Shown here piece by piece: positions 9,101 to 10,088 of a stretch of 10,088 nucleotides of DNA. The stretch is taken from positions 1-10,088 of the forward strand of contig JBFLYA010000136.1 of assembly GCA_040757115.1 (NCBI GenBank), in the 5' to 3' direction. How positions within the stretch are numbered: position 1 is the first letter of the stretch; each line of letters begins with the position of its first letter. A program made the position numbers and the translations under genes. This DNA is from a bacterium. Its GTDB lineage: Bacteria > UBA9089 > CG2-30-40-21 > SBAY01. The notes under the pieces were generated by a model, which was not told the origin of the DNA, did no database searches, and worked only from the letters and a program-made list of their open reading frames with translations.

Positions 9101-10088
9101 GGTAGTTCCTACCTGACAGGTAGTGCTAATCTGACCATTGACATCCGTGATAGTAGTTAAAGTGCCCAGAGTTCCAGTTGCATTAGGAGTTTTAGCCCAA
9201 ATGCTTAAATTGCATTCAACACCCGCTGTCCCAACTCGAAATCCAGTATTGTCGGCTAAATATGCAGTAATGGTCGTTGTCCCTGCCGCAGAAACAGATA
9301 TTGTCCCGGGAGGTAATAAAAAGATAAATTGTGTAGGTGTCCCGGTTTCAACTAAAAAAGAATTACTTGTTCCCTGCAAGACAATTTCTGGTGACTGAGT
9401 AAAAGTCCCTCTGGCGTAAATGGTATAACTACCCGGTGAATCAATACAAATACTTTTTGTCCCAAAACCCGAAATCACACTCATCGTCCCCAGACTACTT
9501 GTGCCATTAGAAATAGTTAAAGTAACTGTTCCTGCAATATGGCTATCTTGAGTTAGGTTATCAAATTCATCTGCACTATTCAAAGTAACATCAAAAGGGG
9601 TGCCAGGTCTCTGAGGTGATGGGATATGTTCAAAGATAAACTTAGTTGTTGAGGTCGGAAGGATAGTCACACTAATTGAAGTCTGTGTGCCATTTGCGGT
9701 TAGGGTTAATGTGCCGGTGGTGGCTCTGGTGCCGGTTAAGGTTGTTGAAGTGCCCAGGATTGGATTTATTATGCCGGCAGTGGTTTGCCAGAAATACTGG
9801 AAGGAATCAGCCGAATTACCATATTTATCCGTTCCTGAACCCAAAAAAAATAAACTACCACCTGCGGTGATAGTTCCTCTGGTAACAAACACGCCTTGTT
9901 TATCAAGTATCCAGACAGTTGTTGGTGTTCCAGCAAACAAGGTAATACTCAAATGTGCCGTCACCGAGATTGTGCCATCTCTTGCCTCGACCGTTAGAGT
10001 CCCGCGCATAGTTTTTGTCCCGGCGGAAAAAGTAACCGTAGAGGTATTTGTTGGAGTAATCGTGCCTAACAGCTCTGGTTCACACCAC
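2903..10088 (-). CDS. Giant Ig-like repeat surface protein with T9SS type A-like C-terminus (5' end outside window)
   Basis: A gene of at least 2394 codons ending at TAA (2903-2905). The frame is open to the right edge: upstream of the ATG at 10009 it reads CEPELLGTITPTNTSTV, which is ordinary repeat sequence, so that ATG is internal and the true start and signal peptide are missing. Numbering from that ATG, the order is: Ig-like modules 1-982; a non-repeat domain 983-1135; three Ig-like modules 1136-1434; seven tandem ~85-residue repeats 1435-2036; one module 2037-2125; a second copy of the non-repeat domain 2126-2275; and a sorting-like domain 2285-2368. The protein is very rich in Thr, Gly, Ile and Ser and has few Cys. 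The modules resemble bacterial Ig-like (Big/invasin/filamin-type) domains of adhesins and cell-surface fibres. No enzyme domain is visible. A structural or adhesive surface role is inferred, supported by the PorV-like gene downstream. Binding partner unknown. Confidence 0.93.
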   Translation of the reverse strand, partial: WCEPELLGTITPTNTSTVTFSAGTKTMRGTLTVEARDGTISVTAHLSITLFAGTPTTVWILDKQGVFVTRGTITAGGSLFFLGSGTDKYGNSADSFQYFWQTTAGIINPILGTSTTLTGTRATTGTLTLTANGTQTSISVTILPTSTTKFIFEHIPSPQRPGTPFDVTLNSADEFDNLTQDSHIAGTVTLTISNGTSSLGTMSVISGFGTKSICIDSPGSYTIYARGTFTQSPEIVLQGTSNSFLVETGTPTQFIFLLPPGTISVSAAGTTTITAYLADNTGFRVGTAGVECNLSIWAKTPNATGTLGTLTTITDVNGQISTTCQVGTTAGSQIKVLITTNSFNGIAGTSSLIITKNGSVAKFEFSDIGTQTAGIPFWGTITANDDYGNLAEDFIGTVSLGVLALPSGTITPTQTGIFTNGQWTGTMTITTAFMMGSIIAMHSSGAAGTSNLFTVIPAGLHHINLIPTYATTTIEGTISFSCNGEDAYGNKIDGLIYDWESMVGTFTPAQGTSTVFTAGTLATTGTIAVKSGTRTAIGTVTILAGTLSSLAISPSPATMTAGSTLTLTAIGYDAYWNELATISCTWETNIGTITYQLPGTTAYLYATKTGAVTVTATSNNIATSTTITINPAALHHFEFTTISDTVAGEEFIFDVDPKDRFDNATSDVDIVLGTLYKGGNLSWDGTFSTTNSFKGSFTLVGTYNVLAKKLDNESIRGTSNTFSITAATDTARFDIILGTNSVSVGATTSVTVQLTDQYGNPVEIQGTTAELSVIGTGTLDRTVGTTNTEGKIEAIWTASTEVGTESFIQVVSVYGTSTSATITTKIGTLSYITLSTQTINLQVDATCTITATGYDEFGHKIIGLIFDWATTLGTLTSIIGSTTTFEAGTLAGKGTLTVKYDNVATQTSININPGTITHFSFEPIANQIRDEIFYATVTARDKYENLIPDYATETNLYDATNGTLTTINLNQGIGAGSISLGTEFLGMTYILSQANDIRGTSNDFFVLIDDAQGGTVTKIFAQGTTTIAFKNGVFQGIDYYPDINPATSSVMIDTANSNLDPSLEEVPSSIREIKVFSGTPTLLHQTFETDTVTLSLSYVEHPTYSGYVATGNQVVFEESLKIYRLKEDTSQWVLIPGTVNTELNIVTASIPHLPATYILIGNIPTLDHFAFSTHPPAIACAGEGFSIGIEARDKNGNRLGNGMSPFPPYNGTASLGLNIPGTITPEVIPFTNGYFTDNASITTAGANISIIVESDGKIGTSGLFTVWPQLYTHFEFDYIGTMNVGIPGTITIFAKDEFGNNDDLNHSTITVSLEVQGNVIIPSQVTIPDGTGTWCGTVTIYNNQINARIIAKDGSSVGTSNPFNIIGGELASIIIEPATPTIAQFGTASFMAKGYTSSHFEILPDAGYTWTVSNNLLGSFTFMSEKGTFTIFQAGTKAMTGTIAVTSGSITAIATITVNPGSVTSLLISPHGATTTSNSEVKYEVTAVDSYGNTWTVTAQTQFVTNDPAGTMTDGKEIYTAGKVGTWTIAGTHTSGVGTSTYVVVSVGTPTALTIIPEGTTVKAGDMVSYTAIAEDTKGNTWTVTAQTLFATNDPAGTMTANVYTAGKVGTWTIAGTHTSGVGTSTYVVVSVGTPTALTIIPEGTTVKAGDMVSYTAIAEDTKGNTWTVTAQTQFATNDPAGTITANVYTAGKVGTWTIAGTHTSGVGTSTYVMVSVGTPTALTIIPEGRTVKAGDMVSYTAIAEDTKGNTWTVTAQTQFATNDPAGTITANLYTAGNVGTWTIAGTHTSGVGTSTYVVVSVGTPTTLTIIPEGTTVKAGDMVSYTAIAEDTKGNTWTVTAQTQFATNDPIGTITDYGTYTAGKSGIWQIYGTYTKNSTKVATTTTVNVIVGTATALNIIPASLTLKSGEQISYQAIARDTKGNTWTVTSLTQFATDDPIGTITEHGTYTAGKVGRWMISGTYTIDAVGATATVYVEHGSATSLFINPATSVVGAAGTISYTTIAQDLHSNTWTVTAQTQFATDDPAGTMTANIYTAGQMGTHTIYATYTLIGTTATVYVTVGELDHFNLDSILQWFKNEPGTMTISTRDKKDNLVPTSTTFTLTPQNIITPYQGTMTDGVATMNLIISKAGPVIITAYKDNIQGTITLMILLHKELIGTETLMTPDNLVTEIRIPADTIATDYYVVIGTPTAQTNPDIANANNKLSSAYKYTNIREFNIKNAARGTITQVGTITITIPYEDTTPDEEYVDINGINVKEKTLWIYGLQNSEWKKIDNQLPDRTNNWVRAEAGSFSIFVLIGETTAPDLTKLLVYPNPVRVNKGDTEVIFENLSNNAVIRIYTISGELVWIKEKVAGMTKWDLKNDYNQPVASGVYIYIIHDENEIIRGKIAVIR
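3185..3634 (-). other. Pre-C-terminal non-repeat domain, copy B
   Basis: A ~150-residue domain between the last Ig-like module and the sorting domain. Recognisable parts are ATDYYVVIG, YTNIREFNI, VGTITITIPY, KTLWIYGLQNSEWKKI and a closing FSIFVLIG. It is a charged, mixed-composition segment unlike the Thr-rich repeats. An internal domain at 6605-7063 matches it along its length. Function unknown. Confidence 0.75.
3635..3901 (-). other. Single filamin-type Ig module after the tandem array
   Basis: About 89 residues starting GELDHFNLDSI, with the TISTRDKKDNLV strand that corresponds to the TxxAxDxyGN signature of the HFxF modules further upstream. It separates the tandem array from the pre-C-terminal domain. 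It lacks the GTSNxF ending and runs straight into the next domain. Confidence 0.65.
3902..5707 (-). repeat. Seven in-frame tandem repeats of ~255 bp (85 residues)
   Basis: Copies in protein order are 5447-5707 (87 residues), 5192-5446 (85), 4937-5191 (85), 4682-4936 (85), 4415-4681 (89), 4154-4414 (87) and 3902-4153 (84). Each carries GNTWTVTAQTQFATNDPAGT (last copy SNTWTV) with small variations, followed by YTAGKVGTWTIAGTHTSG. The phase marker gtcat falls at 5567, 5306, 5051, 4796, 4541, 4274 and 4013. The central copies differ by only about 8 bases in 255 by my hand comparison of 4796-5050 with 5051-5305, and divergence increases toward both ends of the array. All length changes are multiples of three. 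This indicates recent duplication or gene conversion in the middle of the array. Confidence 0.95.
5708..6604 (-). other. Three Ig-like modules between internal domain and tandem array
   Basis: Residues 1136-1434, numbered from the ATG at 10009. Module 1 (1136-1241) begins LDHFAFSTH and ends IGTSGLFTV. Module 2 (1242-1340) begins THFEFDYIGT, contains IFAKDEFGN and ends VGTSNPFNI. Module 3 (1341-1434) is of the second type, with an AGYTWTV strand and an FQAGTKAMTGTIAV ending. The first two belong to the HFxF...GTSNxF family. The third is closer to the modules that form the tandem array. Confidence 0.75.
6605..7063 (-). other. Internal non-repeat domain, copy A (homologous to the pre-C-terminal domain)
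   Basis: About 153 residues interrupting the Ig-like array. Matches to copy B, in order: IDYYPDINPAT with TDYYVVIGTPT, SSIREIKVF with TNIREFNIK, DTVTLSLSY with GTITITIPY, SLKIYRLKEDTSQWVLI with TLWIYGLQNSEWKKI, and ATYILIG with SIFVLIG. It has the same order and nearly the same length, but here it is followed by further Ig-like modules instead of a sorting domain. Confidence 0.75.
7064..10088 (-). other. N-terminal array of about eleven diverged Ig-like modules (incomplete at window edge)
   Basis: Approximate modules, numbered from the ATG at 10009: a partial one at the edge, then 25-118, 119-221, 222-330, 331-430, 431-517, 518-604, 605-698, 699-798, 799-886 and 887-982. Two types are mixed. 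Type 1 starts (K/H)FxF and ends GTSNxF (for example KFEFSDIGT to AGTSNLFTV, HFEFTTI to RGTSNTFSI, HFSFEPI to RGTSNDFFV). Type 2 carries a GYDxxGN or EDAYGN strand, then (F/Y)DWxxxxGT and F(T/E)AGT...GT(I/L)(A/T)V. Two modules (222-330, 699-798) look like Big_1/invasin-type domains, with DNTGF/DQYGNP strands. Sequence identity between modules is low, in contrast to the later tandem array. Confidence 0.75.

Overview
The window comes from an AT-rich bacterial genome with an outer membrane. All three genes lie on the minus strand and use standard stop codons. The best-supported biology is a surface-display pair: a very large immunoglobulin-like (Ig-like) repeat protein ending in a type IX secretion (T9SS) type A-like sorting domain, and a PorV/PorQ-family outer-membrane barrel protein. 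This pairing is known from Bacteroidota and other FCB-type or candidate phyla. The intergenic spacers are full of fold-back repeats, of a kind I associate with uncultured environmental lineages. I cannot name the phylum from sequence alone.

Layout in transcription order (right to left): 10088-2903 is a giant gene whose 5' end lies beyond the window. The ATG at 10009 is internal, because the frame stays open to the edge and encodes more repeat sequence. It encodes about 22 Ig-like modules, including seven tandem copies of an ~85-residue repeat (3902-5707). It also has two homologous ~150-residue non-repeat domains, one internal (6605-7063) and one near the C-terminus (3185-3634), and a C-terminal sorting-like domain (2903-3157). 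The 283-bp spacer 2620-2902 holds a 232-bp element with 29-bp inverted ends. At 2619-1258 lies the PorV/PorQ-like gene: signal peptide, beta-barrel, Pro/Glu/Lys linker and a C-terminal bacterial SH3 domain. The 446-bp spacer 812-1257 holds two further fold-back elements. One is related to, and inverted relative to, the element upstream of the barrel gene. The other overlaps the barrel gene's stop codon. At 811-137 lies a small RIO/WaaP-like kinase. The last 136 bp hold only an AT-rich heptamer repeat.

Working model (inference): the giant protein is exported, its C-terminal domain is recognised by a PorV-like shuttle, and it is displayed as a long threonine-rich fibre. The SH3 domain of the barrel protein may anchor the barrel to the cell wall. 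The kinase has no evident link to this pair. No core T9SS translocon or sortase gene is visible here. I saw no tRNA, rRNA, CRISPR array, riboswitch, transposase or convincing rho-independent terminator.
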